Notes: a model not told the origin generated them from the letters alone. 64,000 nt of DNA from Xanthoparmelia taractica (GCA_033085395.1 JANQBS010000071.1:62001-126000); one strand, 5' to 3'; shown: positions 35,701-46,751, counted from the stretch's first letter. Numbers and translations are program-made.

Positions 35701-38700
35701 TACGAAGTAGAAGAATACTTTTTAATTACTACGAAGTATATTATTATAGTAGATAAATCTCTTAAACGAGAAATATCTTAAATTAAATAAGACTTTCGAG
35801 CTATTCTAGAAATAATTATCGCTTTTAATACTAGCATTATTCTCAACGCTATTAAAAACGAGATACTTTATTATATTAATACTTCGATCTATAGTAATCT
35901 CGCAGCAGTATATATTATATTCGATATTATCGAAGCCTTTTTTAGCCTATAAAAGAATATCGATAATATTATTAATATATTAGAAGATTAATAAATAGAG
36001 ATATCTCTTATAGAGAATTAAAAGAATATCTATAAAGTAGATTAAGCACGCGTCTATTCTATGGGCGTACGAGATAAGAAAGTTATTAATGAAGCCTTCG
36101 ATAAACTTCATAAGTAAGGTCGTATAAAATAAACTATTACTGCTATATTATTCTCTTTTCTCTATTTTATAATATAAAAGTTAATTTTAGACAAATCTAA
36201 AGATCGTATAATCGTTAACATTAGAGTACTTAATAGAATTACTATATTAGATATCTACTTCGTTTCTTCTTAAGCTAAGATTCTTACTCTAATTAAATAT
36301 ACTACGTATATCTCTATTATAGACGCTATTACATTCTTTTATTAATAATAAATAAAGCGCTATTATCGTTATTGATTTATCGTTTTATCTTATCGCGATT
36401 AAGAGATCTTTAAAGTCTTAGTTATAAGATATAAAGACTTATCTACATATATGTAACGAATAATTAATCGTATTCTTCGCCTATTTCGTAGCTTCTACCG
36501 AGCATACATTAATAATATTATTATATTCTTTATCTCTCTAAAAGAATATATTAAATATCTCAAATAAGTCTTTCAAGTACTATTAGAGATAAATATTCAT
36601 CTAACACTCAATAAGATCTTTCTTAGATACTTATTCGTGTAGCTACTCGGCTAGCGCGTCGACGCTCTAAGCCTAGCTACGATAGCAGATAAGCTAATAG
36701 CTATACGTAATTTAAAGTTCTCGCGCACTCTAACTACCCTAAAGCGCTATCTTAATATAATAAGCTATCTTAAGCAATACGTATTATATTATTTAATTAT
36801 TATTAAGCCGCTTTAAGAGCGTAAGATATTACTTAATCGCAATTATAAGAGCACTACGAAGAGTGCTCGCAAGTCTAAAGCCGATAGATTATATATTTAA
36901 ATATCTACTTCTAAGAAGCTTAATGCTTATTATTAATTTTAAGAAATCTTCGTATCTTTAACTATATTATATTATTATAATTCAATTAAATAGTTATATA
37001 TTAATCTCGATACTAGTAAGGAATTTAGATTTAAAGTATATATTTATTACATTAAGATAGATAATTTAACTCTATTAAAGACTTTTAAGGATTCTATTAT
37101 AGAGTTAATCGTATTCTCTTTAATTAACTTATCTACTCCGTCTTTTTTATAGAAGACTTTCACGATTATTAAAGTATTTAAGTAGAAGTCTATATAATTA
37201 ATTCTCTTTCTTAATAGATAGCTTACGTTAATAAAAAATTACTATTAATTAATCGAACTTAAAATAATCGAAATCGTTTAGGTGATTAAGAAAATACGTT
37301 ATCTAATCGAAGCATCAATTAATATTATTATTATCTACATTATTCACTCTACTATTATTAATATCGTACGCTAGATTAGTATAAATACTACTTCTATAGA
37401 AAAGCTTAATCTTCGCCTTATCAAGGCGTCGGAGTATTTATAACGATTTCGTATCGAGCTTAGATATAAGCCTAACAAAGTTAATATTATATCTAATACT
37501 CTATCTTAATTAATAAGTCGCTTATATCGATTTGAGATTAATAAGTTTATTCTAAATAGTATCGATTTCTTTTTGATTAGCTTAATTATAGTAAGCGAAG
37601 TCTTTCGCGAACGACTTTAGAAAGATTATTAGAATAAGCTTAAATAAAGTAGGATTATAATTATAGTGAAGTTAAATCTTAATCTCGAATCGAAGAATAT
37701 AGTTAGATTATTATATAAACTAATCAAGAATCTTAAATAGAAAGTATTCAAATTAATATATAATGAGATAAGATATTCTAGCTACACTCGTACTTATAAG
37801 AAGCTTATTAATAGTCTTTATATCTTTAATATAACTATTAAGCTTCATGAGTACCTACGTTACTACTCTTATTATCAACTATATCAGACTTCGCGATATA
37901 TATTATATAAATCGCTATAATCCATCTACACGCCTAATAGATTATTTTATATTATTACGATTAATTTTATCCTAGCTCTGTCAAAGGCTTCAATCGAAGA
38001 AGATTACGCTATATTAATTATTAATAAGTTTAGTAAAGCTATTATCTTCGTGTTAGGCTGCATTAAATAAGGCGGCTAATAGTAAGTATATCGCTTATTA
38101 TCCCATCTGCTACTACTTAATTAAGATATTCTATAGATCGTTATCTCCGATCGTAATCGCCGCTTTATTAAAGAGATATAATAATAGATTCTAAAGGAGC
38201 TTAAGATTGATCTTTTATATTCTACTGCATAATATTCTTAGATTAATAATTAGTCTAAGAAATTTAATAAGATAGCTGAGATCGCGCTATAATACTTTAT
38301 TCTTATAGTAACGAAATAATTATTAGTGCTATTATAGATATCTTCGGCACTTAATAACTTAATTAAGTATAGCTTAACTTATCTCGCTTCTACGGAAGTA
38401 CTCTATAACTTTAAGATCAAAGAATTACTAAATCTACTAAATATTAATAATCTTAATCTTAGTAACCTTATTAAAGTAACTTCGCAAGATACTATTATAT
38501 CTACTATTAGCACTTATTAAAAATCTTCTTTATCAGCACTTACTACGCCAATATCGTCTATTTCGTAAGCATCGCTTACTTCGTAAGCATCGTCTACTTT
38601 ATAAGCATTGCCGAAGTCTTTCGTAACGAGTATTAATCGTGCTATTATTATAAGGATTTCGCTAAAGCCTTTAATAGTTAGCGCGTTTTTAGTGAATTAT

Positions 38701-39342
38701 TAATCTAAGTATATCGATATATAAGACGCTCTCGTATTCGCATTTCTTAAAATAAAGAAGTATTACGACTCGAAGTATAAGTTAATATTCTTTAAGATTA
38801 ACAACTTCGTATATTTACGTCTTTATCGAGGTTACGAAATAATTAAAGTGCAATCTCGTAAGCTAGAATAATAGTTCGCTAAATTATTTAAGATATTAAA
38901 ACGTATTAGTAGACTAGTATATCGACTTAAGCTATTATCTATCATAAAGATTTATGATATTATATTTATAATATATCTCGAATTAGCTATTGCATTAGTC
39001 GCAGATCCTTATAGGCGTTAATCTATCGTATTATTATCTATTATAGTCGATAACGAGGAAGAGTATAAAGTCGAACGTCTTTTTAAGAAACGTTAACGCC
39101 GATTCGAATATACTAAGCACGCTATTACGTAATACTTAATTCGCTAGAAGAAATATAGTTCGTAGAATAATTAATAAATATTAGTATAATAGCTAGCTAA
39201 CGTATTTAAGCTAATTAAAGACTTTAAAAAAGCTTATAATAGTATATTAGAACTAACTTAGCACTAAATATACATATATTTAATTACGATTATTATTATC
39301 GAAGCGATGACCTTTATTATTCGTAAATAACTATTATAATTA

Positions 39343-39510
39343 TAACCTTAAAAAAGTCTTTCGTAGGCGCCTTTCTAGCCCTTAACTAGAAGAAGGAGCT
39401 GGGAAAGCTTCGTTCGTACTAGTGCTAGCATGGCTGGGCGTGAGTACTTATTCTCCGATAGTTTCTAATCAATCTTCTTCCACTCAATCAATCAATACTT
39501 ATACTTATCA
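39343..39510 (+). repeat. 3' long terminal repeat
   Basis: It pairs with 32553-32729. It begins TA (TG in the partner) and ends CA (TA in the partner). Most differences between the LTRs are C/T or G/A transitions, as expected after RIP. Confidence 0.88.
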
Positions 39511-40028
39511 ATCTTTATTCTTTATTCTTTTATTTTAAATCTAATTCGAGTATAATTTTAAAATATCTTTAATATATTATTTAAATAATTCTTCTAAATT
39601 AAATTCTTTAAAAAATTATTATTATAATTAAAAAAATATCTAGTATATTAAAGAGTATTAAGAAATAACTTAATCGAAATTAAATATAAATAATATATAT
39701 TAATAATATTCTATTCAAGTGTATATTAATTATCTAAGTGTAGAGAAGCTAGCGCTAAGACTAGTTATAATTAGCTCTACGTCTATATAATTAAATATTT
39801 TATAATAGAGAGACTCTATTATTTAGATAAAGTTCGACGCTCTTTTAATATAGAAATAACTAATATACTTAATACTAATTTAAGATCTTAATATAAAAGT
39901 ATTAAAAATTAAAGTAAGATAAAACTTAATATAAAACTCGTAATATAACGAGAATAATAACTATAAATATTAATATATACTAGGGGTGCGAGCTACTTAG
40001 TTAATGAAAAGCTTAAAGTATTAAATAT
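39511..40028. other. AT-rich sequence without recognisable features
   Basis: Highly AT-rich sequence downstream of the 3' LTR with no open frame of note; probably old mutated repeat material. Confidence 0.6.
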
Positions 40029-40263
40029 CTAACTTAGATTATATTCTTAGGAAGAGACTTTCTAAAATCTCTCTAATTCTTCGAGAACTCTTCGAGACTT
40101 CTATCAAAGAGACTATTCTCGTAAGCTCGAAATATATTAATTATATAATATTTAATTAATTTCGAGCCTACTTTAATAGTCTCTTCGATAGAAGATCTCG
40201 AAGAGCTTCGAAGAGTTAGGAATTTCTACGAAAGTCTCTACCCCGAGAATATAATCTAAATAG
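40029..40263. mobile_element. Foldback (hairpin) element
   Basis: About 235 bp reads nearly as its own reverse complement. The outer arms are ctaacttagattatattc and gaatataatctaaatag; the inner arms include gagacttctatcaaagagac against gtctcttcgatagaagatc; the centre is GCTCGAAATATATTAATTA against TAATTAATTTCGAGC. The arms are close to 110 bp each with a very short loop near 40137. This is the structure of a foldback MITE or of two inverted copies meeting head to head. It has no coding content. Confidence 0.8.
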
Positions 40264-40887
40264 ATTATATTTATCTTTTTTAATTATATATTAACTTCTA
40301 ATTTATAGACTTTAATAAAAATAATATTATTTAAACGCTTATTATTAGCTCTATTCTATTATAAACTTATATTATTAATTTATATTAAGTAGAGTCTAAA
40401 AAATCGAAAGACGTATTCTATATAGAATTAATATTTATAGCTTAGCCTTATAGCACTTTCTATTTAGAATATTTCGTCTCTTAAATATAATAAGTAGTAT
40501 TTTAACTCGAAAAAGAAGAATTAAGTAGTATTTAGCGTTAAATCTATAAATTCTAGCGATCTAATTAGTCGAAATAAATAAGCTTAAACACTTACTTTTC
40601 GTAATCTCTATATATATTACTTATTAAATAGTAAGAAAGTAAGCTTTTCAATTAAGTATACACAAAGAATTAAAATATATACGATATTAAGATACGCTAG
40701 GCGGCTAGATTTATTTAAAATTGAGGTATAACGATATATTCTCAAGCGAGACCGTCGGTCTCTGGTCAAAGGATTTACTATAGCGATTTTCCGCTTAACT
40801 TTCGAGCTGTCTGCGATCCGTTCAAATCCTAGCTTTTTTTTAAAAAAAAATACTGTGACCTAAAAGAGGCTAAAAGAAGGCTATTTA

Positions 40888-41178
40888 CTAGGTGTCGAAG
40901 GACGATTGGACCTGTGGTAACAAGGCAGCCATGGCTTTGTCCTTCATATTTCTCACTATGTTCGTGCGATATTGAGGCGGCGCTCGCCCTATCCCATCAC
41001 GACAGCGTCTAAGCCCCTCAATGACTGCCTTGCCACGTGATTGGATGACCGGGCATCGAGGCGTCAATTGTGAAACCAAACACCAGTTAACGAGATCTGC
41101 TGCCCGACCAGGTATTGACCGCACTTTAGATCGACTCCCGTTCTGATGGATAGGATGATCCATGATATTGATCACCAC
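40888..41178 (-). CDS. Short unassigned frame at the island border
   Basis: A 96-codon frame immediately to the right of the AT-rich island, with normal composition (PGRAADLVNWCLVSQLTPRC). It resembles no family I know and may be a fragment of a longer broken gene, possibly the NLR-type pseudogene to its right. Confidence 0.25.
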   Translation of the reverse strand: MVINIMDHPIHQNGSRSKVRSIPGRAADLVNWCLVSQLTPRCPVIQSRGKAVIEGLRRCRDGIGRAPPQYRTNIVRNMKDKAMAALLPQVQSSFDT

Positions 41179-41254
41179 AAATCGGTCAACCTAGAATCCT
41201 AAGAACTTGTGGCCGTCGATTTATTATGTCATCGAGGCCAGTATAGAGAAGCGT

Positions 41255-43500
41255 TTATGAAGACAAAGACGGCAGTTGCGGCCGCGCATTGACAAACCCT
41301 GATCCAAGGCTCCGCTCTCCTTCCATTTTTCTTAGTGCCTCAGCAATCGTAAGATTTTTCAAGGCCGCTAATTTGTCAATAGCAGCTTTCATCCACGACT
41401 GTAATAAGTCTGCATCTCGAGTCTCCTCACCCTTGCCACAACTACGGCCTTCCAAATCCATAAACGATGTTAGCTCTCTGATAAGCTATATGTGAGACTC
41501 TAAGAATTCTCTTAACTCACGGACTAAAGAGAATACGACGAGATCCTCGAGATATGTCCGTCCTTAAGGGAGCATCAGAAACTCCCTTATAAGCTTGAGC
41601 AGATCCCAGTCAAAACACAATTCTCCACGGTAGCCTTTCGTGGGGTTTTTGACGATACTGGCCAGATCGAGAATATAACGGAGCCAGCAGTGAACCGCAT
41701 AGTCAAAGAAAGGGTGTCGCTTAGCCCATACCGTCCTCTCGCAGCTTGGCAAGCCAGAAAAGCACTCAAGTGACAAGTATACTATGCAAGCTCTTGTAAT
41801 TCTATTTCGAGACACCTTTTTGAACCCATCTGAATGCGTACCGTGACGCTGTGATCGAGAGTATCCTGGTACGTAGGTGAGAGTTAGCTCGTCGAAAGTG
41901 TTACTCGGGTTTTCAACTCTCGCATCTCCTTTAAAGGCTGACCGACTAATCCGCTGCGTGAATATAACCGCCTGAGATGAAGATAAAGGGGCCGCAGATG
42001 CTCCTCACGAGATATTCAAGATTCGAGTATCGCTTCGCTGGTGCAAGAGCCTTACATCCACTCTCCACAATAACAGCCTCTGCCATCTCAGAGATACGAA
42101 GCGGACGAAAGCTAAACGAAATCCATGGGAGTATATCATAGCCAAGCTGAGTCCTGCTATCTTCAAAACTCTATATATGCTCGAAGGCATTGCTATATAT
42201 TTGACGAACGTCTGGAGACAAGCTATCAAGAGCAAGTTCAACTCCTCGAGCATTCGTCTGAACCCGTAGGCACTCCACTATTCGACTGAGTAATAGAAAA
42301 TTTGCCCTTGATTTTTCCCATAATCGACTGAGGATCTTATCGGAAAGCAAGCGCCATCTCGGCTCTTGGACATCATAGTGCAGACTGGCAATTGCATTGG
42401 CCTGAGTCCCAATGTAGAGATTCTCGTCGGCCTCATTTTGTCGGTTTAAATCCAGAACCTTGGTGCATGTGTTCTTATAGCACGTGGAGTCTATGTCTGT
42501 TCGTTTTAACAATACTGCTTTGAACAAAATACCGGGCTTGCCCACGGTGGTCCTGGGTATACGAGTTGAGGTGGTGCGGTCCAACTTCTTGTTGCCCATC
42601 AAACGTGAGAGGATGATGTACATTTTATCGCAGTGAAAGCTGTAGCTTGAATCGATTAGTACAACGATAGAATCAAATAGCTGGATAATTGTCTCAAGGA
42701 GGTTGTAGCACTCATGCTCTGATGTTATCATATTGTAATACTTTCCAAAGTGCTTTGAGACACCCTCCGGTAGGCCAGGGCTGTAATTCCTCAGAATTTG
42801 AGCGATCAAACAAGCGAGGACCAGGCGATTGTCCCAATGAATTCTTTCGGAGCCGTAGAGGTAGTAACCAAGAGCAATTTTTTGTTTTTTTCCTGAGTGC
42901 CTGAGATGAGTCAGCTAGACTTGCTGTTAGGACGGTCTTTCCGCATCCCTCCTCTCCCTGGATCTCCAGTACTGGAGTCGGATCATCCACGTCGGTCTCT
43001 ATAAAGTCAGGACTTAGTCCTTCTGCCCACTTGAGATACTCCTCCATCGAAAAGATCCATGAGCAGGTTTCTAGATGTATCAAAGACTTTGCGTGACTTA
43101 ATCTTCCGTCATTCTCCGGCTCGGCATTAAGCCATTCACAATTGAAGAAAGCCCCGGCGGGCGTTTTCTAGGGGCAGTGAGCATAACAGATGTTGTGCCA
43201 TCTCTTCGCGGGCTACGTTCGAGTCCGATCCTCCGCGGCTGCGTCCAATCCAATAGCCGCGAGCAAGAGATCAATCTGATGAGCGTCGTCTTTGAGCTGG
43301 TAGGCAATCTCGTTAAGATGTCTAAGCTAATAACTAAGATAATAATGTAACACTGGAACCTCCCCGTCCCCGTCAGGGGGATTTTCTTAGAGAGTGTGTA
43401 TTGCGCTTCCATACACCACTCTCGAACGCGAGTAGAAATTGAATTAGTGCAAAACCCTCTGATCGACGTGTGATGCCGTACTTGCTTGCCGCCCGTCTTA
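41255..43500 (-). pseudogene. Broken NACHT/STAND (NLR-type) gene
   Basis: A fungal NLR-like protein can be followed on the minus strand through several breaks. Upstream, EIAYQLKDDAHQIDLLLAAI lies near 43250-43310. Then CEWLNAEPEND and LIHLETCSWIFSMEEYLKWA lead to the P-loop EIQGEEGCGKTVLTASLAD (near 42905-42965). Walker B SIVVLIDS follows, then LDSLSPDVRQIYSNAFEHI, PWISFSFRPLRISEMAEAV, and a C-terminal block with FFDYAVHCWLR (41564-41815). Visible damage: TAG at 43213-43215 and 43168-43170, one extra base at about 42909 that shifts the frame just after the P-loop, TAG at 42171-42173 and TAG at 41946-41948. No C-terminal repeat domain was identified. Such proteins act as intracellular sensors in fungal non-self recognition. 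Confidence 0.8.
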
Positions 43501-43517
43501 TCATTCAATCACCCAAA

Positions 43518-44234
43518 TCAAGCCGGAACGACTTTGATGGTGAAGGGAATACTTTCCCCCGCCACCCCTAGGTCCACGATTTCGCCCACTTGCGTGCCGT
43601 TGACGATGTTGGAGTCGTCGTAATAGAAATCGACCAGCGGACCCCATTGGCAGGTCAAGACTGCGTCGGCGGCAATCGCACAAGTTGCCGTGACCAAATC
43701 GTATCTGTTTACGTATTCCGGGTTCGCAAAGTATTCGAACTCCAACGTCTGGGTGTACGGATGGCCGTAGGAGACGCCCGCGTACAGCGGACCGGAGACG
43801 TCGTTGCACCGGAGTGCGCCGTCGGCATTCAGGGAGAAATTTGCGGCGCCTTGGGAGGTTTTGCCGCCGAATTGGAGGGCTTTGGCGCCGCTCGTGGTGA
43901 TATCTGGGTAAGGGGCGACGATGATTTTGAAGTAATAGCCGTCGAATTGGGATTCACGGGTATTTTCTGCGACGAGGTAGAAGGTTGATGGGACGGAGGT
44001 TGGTGTTGCGGTTGTGGATCTTGTTGACGAAGAGGATGTGCGATGGGTTGAGCTGGTTGAAGCGGTGGATTTCTCGATGGTACTGGTGCTCGTATGGTGG
44101 GTTGAGCTGCTCGCCACAGTCGACTTTTTGGTGCTGCTGATGCTGGTTTGGTGGCTTGAGCTCGTTGAAAGTGCAATTGTTCCTATGATGAACAGCAGGC
44201 TTGAAAGCCAACATTTTTGTACGAGCATTTTCAC
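43518..44234 (-). CDS. Predicted secreted protein with Ser/Thr-rich stalk
   Basis: One exon, 238 aa. The first ~23 residues (MKMLVQKCWLSSLLFIIGTI) form a good signal peptide. Residues 24-80 are almost only Ser/Thr with His and Lys, in about three imperfect ~20-residue repeats (SSTHHTSTSTIEKSTAST), likely O-glycosylated. A compact C-terminal domain follows (FYLVAENTRESQFDGYYFKI; CNDVSGPLYAGVSYGHPYTQ; ending PFTIKVVPA) with three cysteines. It has no GPI-anchor signal. The family is not recognised by name; similar proteins of this layout are common and of unknown role in plant-associated and saprotrophic fungi. It lies next to the broken NLR gene on the same strand. Confidence 0.7.
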   Translation of the reverse strand: MKMLVQKCWLSSLLFIIGTIALSTSSSHQTSISSTKKSTVASSSTHHTSTSTIEKSTASTSSTHRTSSSSTRSTTATPTSVPSTFYLVAENTRESQFDGYYFKIIVAPYPDITTSGAKALQFGGKTSQGAANFSLNADGALRCNDVSGPLYAGVSYGHPYTQTLEFEYFANPEYVNRYDLVTATCAIAADAVLTCQWGPLVDFYYDDSNIVNGTQVGEIVDLGVAGESIPFTIKVVPA

Positions 44235-44985
44235 ATTAAAGAATCAATTTAAGACAATGCTGTGATAATAAGACGTACTGGGGATATGGTCAGACATCTT
44301 CCACCCTTTTATACATGGCATTACTAGCCAAAAGGACAAGCGAAAGTGATAATAACACTTGGAGGGACGTATGGGTTGCAAACTTAGATCAGCCGCAAGG
44401 CGCTCATGGCTGAATCGTAGTAAACAAAAGAACAGAGCCACAGCGACACCGTACATATCAAATGACCGCTTCAAGACTTGAGATAGAATGTGGACTCCAA
44501 AACGAGGGAACGGAAGCGAAGAGGGTGAGATGAGCGCACAATCGAACAATCCAGAACTTTCGGGTAATACTGCTGCTGCCTCACAGTATTGCCTCTTGCA
44601 ATCCAACTGAATATTTGACTAGTCAGCAAATCAGGAAAACCCATATACGCACTTCCTCTGCGAGTGAGATACAATCCTTACGCAGGATCACTTTCCTACG
44701 CGTGACGTTTACCCAAGTCGTGCGACGACAGGTGAGCTCAGGGAAGGTTTCTCTCTTCTTAGCGTCAATATTGAGGACATTTACTGTTGTAACTTAGGCT
44801 ACAGAGGTCAGCACCTAAATCCTGGGCAAGCCAAGAATCGAGTCCAGCGTTTACGATCATATGATCACGTAGACCTAATTCAGATGCATCAAAGGCCTAA
44901 GTCAAGTTCACATCTAATAGCTCAGCACCCACATGCACTCGATTCTACTTGACTAACATCGGTTCACTGCTAGCCAAGATATTTT
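44235..44985. other. Intergenic without a supported gene
   Basis: Only short frames without features. It includes the upstream region of the secreted-protein gene. Confidence 0.5.
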
Positions 44986-45880
44986 TCAATCAATGCCGCC
45001 GTAACATACAAGCGTTCGAAGTTCAATGCTTTCTCTAGGCAGCTCATCCGCACCCGCGAATGGATGCAGGAAGGCTGTGTGAGGTACACCTGGAAATATA
45101 TGAGCAAGATTCATGCTACATTGCTTAAAACCTACCGATTCGTCCATCAGGATGCGACTCTGCTTGCCTGAAGACGAGGAGCTCCGAAGGCTCTTGGTCT
45201 TCCAGAGAGTACCATCGCTGCTTTCTATCGTAATACACCTGCTGATTCTCGCCAACGCTGGCCTTAAAACACGATGTCTGCTGCCATTACATGGTCGGCT
45301 TGGACAGTGGTGGCGTTGCAAAGATTGACTTGACGTTGCCGAAAGGTGGATTATCCGCCGGCGTCGTGTCTTACACCTGTATAAGCCTCGTCTAGCAACG
45401 TAAACATAAAGAGACCAAAGATGCAGAGAGATACAGATCTACATGAATGACGGTTGACGGTTGAACATCGTCATACTTTTTACCCTCTTTTGCTATGGGA
45501 AAGCCGGGATCCCGTTTGCGGATCTTTATGTGGTCAGAGAGTCTTCTTTAGAAGACCTGTTAATTGATGCTCACAACGTATTGAAAAACTTGAACCTTGT
45601 CCGCACCAAGAACTCTTTTCAGCTGCTCGGCAATAGCTTCATAATACTTACGTATCCCGGCAGGATGGCTGAAATCGTTATAAGAAATTTCATTATCCAT
45701 TCCCAATGCTGTAAAGCCATTTCCCTTGAAGGTGAATTGCTGTTCTAGGTCTCGAATGCTGGTGACTGTGATGGGTTCATGTTTCCCTTCTGGTGCCGCA
45801 TGCCCAAGCTGGTACGGCTTCTCATGGTTGTATAACTCGTCTCTTTTCAAGAAGTTGAGAGAGGTCTGGACTACTGCCAT
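44986..45880 (-). pseudogene. Decayed CmcJ/GA4-desaturase-like oxidoreductase gene
   Basis: Start and end of a CmcJ-family protein are clear. Exon 45575-45880 gives MAVVQTSLNFLKRDELYNHE onward to GADKVQVFQYV; a 51-nt intron joins it to IRKRDPGFPIA (from 45523). Near the other end QQVYYDRKQRWYSLEDQEPS and LLVFRQAESHPDGR lead across a 46-nt intron (45090-45135) to GVPHTAFLHPFAGADELPRE and IELRTLVCY (to 44986). Between these parts much of the family's central region is missing. An extra T in a TTTT run (after AADIVF, near 45266) shifts the frame, so no single product can be read. Family members are hydroxylase/desaturase-like enzymes, often in secondary-metabolite clusters; no other cluster genes are here. 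Confidence 0.75.
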
Positions 45881-46388
45881 TGTGATGATGGCAGTGTATC
45901 AGTGGATGATATGACGGCTGGACTCAAAGGAGAGATCGTGCAGAATATGTACGAAAGCCTCGGAAGATTGCCGAGAAGGCCGGAGGGAAGCCTTCAGATT
46001 TACTACAATGAGAATGGTTTTCTTATGCATCTAATTAGCACCACTCGCCTATGGAGCACCACGAAACTAAACCAAAGCTGAATCGATGCGCTGGCTTGCT
46101 TTCGGCGCGAACCCTGTGGCACTTCCCAGGCCATCTATTGCTTCACCGAGATTAACCAAGCTAACACCTAGCCTAAGATATCCGTAAGCCATCTTCTTGA
46201 ATTATTCTTTTGGAGCCTGCGATGTAACAGTAGCACAGACTATCACAAAGCGCCGACATAGACCGACGATGCTGTTTTGGGCAAGACTACAACACACCGG
46301 ATCATAACCGTGACCGAATCTGACCGACAACGAGTCAATACCACCCAAGAAAGCAAATACGAGTATGAAACGAGACCTTTCAGCACGG
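45881..46388. other. Intergenic without a supported gene
   Basis: No gene or repeat recognised between the decayed oxidoreductase gene and the duplicated mL43 fragment. Confidence 0.5.
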
Positions 46389-46614
46389 GCACCTACGCCA
46401 TTCTGACATTATTGAAGTCAGTAGGGTTGATAGGTCTCGAACAGCAGTGGACGAAAAACTTACTTTGCCGGTCGATGTCGTTCGTAAGGCCATTACGGGT
46501 ATCCTTTGGGACTACCGTGATTGTCGTAGCATACCTGGTAATTGCGCTGAAGAAATGGAAGGAACCCTCTGGTGCTCGGAAGTGTCGAAACTCATGTCTT
46601 GGCAGTCCAAAGCA
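46389..46614 (-). pseudogene. Duplicated 5' fragment of the mL43 gene
   Basis: This matches 29294-29545 in the same orientation and order: the start of exon 2, intron 1, exon 1 and the promoter. The longest identical run is ggtcgatgtcgttcgtaagg (29383-29402 and 46471-46490). The donor region (cttactt on the plus strand) and blocks such as catcctttggga and tcatgtcttggc are shared with small differences. The mL43 start codon is changed to ATA here (46501-46503 on the plus strand), and exons beyond the start of exon 2 are absent. It is a non-functional copy lying about 140-360 bp upstream of the U1-70K start. Confidence 0.88.
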
Positions 46615-46751
46615 GCCTAGCGTCAAGAAATTTAGAGCTTTCAACCACGACACGAACCTACTTTACCTCCTTGCAGCTGACCTGATCCACACATCCTCCA
46701 ACTTTCTCATTCTTTTCACAATTCCGATTAATACTTTACACATCTTTCGGT

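Larger units (their letters stand above)
32553..39510 (+). mobile_element. Degenerate Ty3/Gypsy chromovirus-type LTR retrotransposon
   Basis: Two LTRs (32553-32729 and 39343-39510) bound about 6.6 kb in the order gag, protease, RT, RNase H, integrase, chromodomain. All are on the plus strand and all are peppered with TAA and TAG. A gag-like segment lies near 33640-34500, reverse transcriptase near 36040-36670 (INRILRLFRSFYRAYINNII, where the catalytic pair reads NN instead of DD), RNase H near 36960-37540 (INLDTSKEF), integrase near 37900-38400 (VISDRNRRF), and a chromodomain-like tail near 39060-39240 (VERLFKKR). The order RT before integrase defines Ty3/Gypsy, and the tail places it with chromoviruses. 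Asp-to-Asn and Gln/Trp-to-stop changes are what G-to-A or C-to-T mutation produces. It cannot be active. Confidence 0.9.
31000..40850. other. AT-rich, RIP-type island
   Basis: Almost ten kilobases are very rich in TA dinucleotides and in TAA/TAG triplets on both strands, and contain no intact gene. The borders are fairly abrupt, near 31.1 kb and 40.85 kb. The recognisable content is transposon-derived. This matches the known effect of repeat-induced point mutation in Pezizomycotina, where C:G pairs in repeats become T:A. A less mutated, GC-richer patch remains at about 32070-32310. Confidence 0.9.

Noticed and set aside
40700..40841. tRNA- or SINE-like sequence: gttcaaatcc (B-box-like) followed by a T run, with a gagacc/ggtctc hairpin upstream
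   Set aside because: The bases around the B-box-like motif cannot form a T-arm stem, no acceptor stem or anticodon arm could be drawn, and A-box similarity is poor. Most likely chance at the island border.
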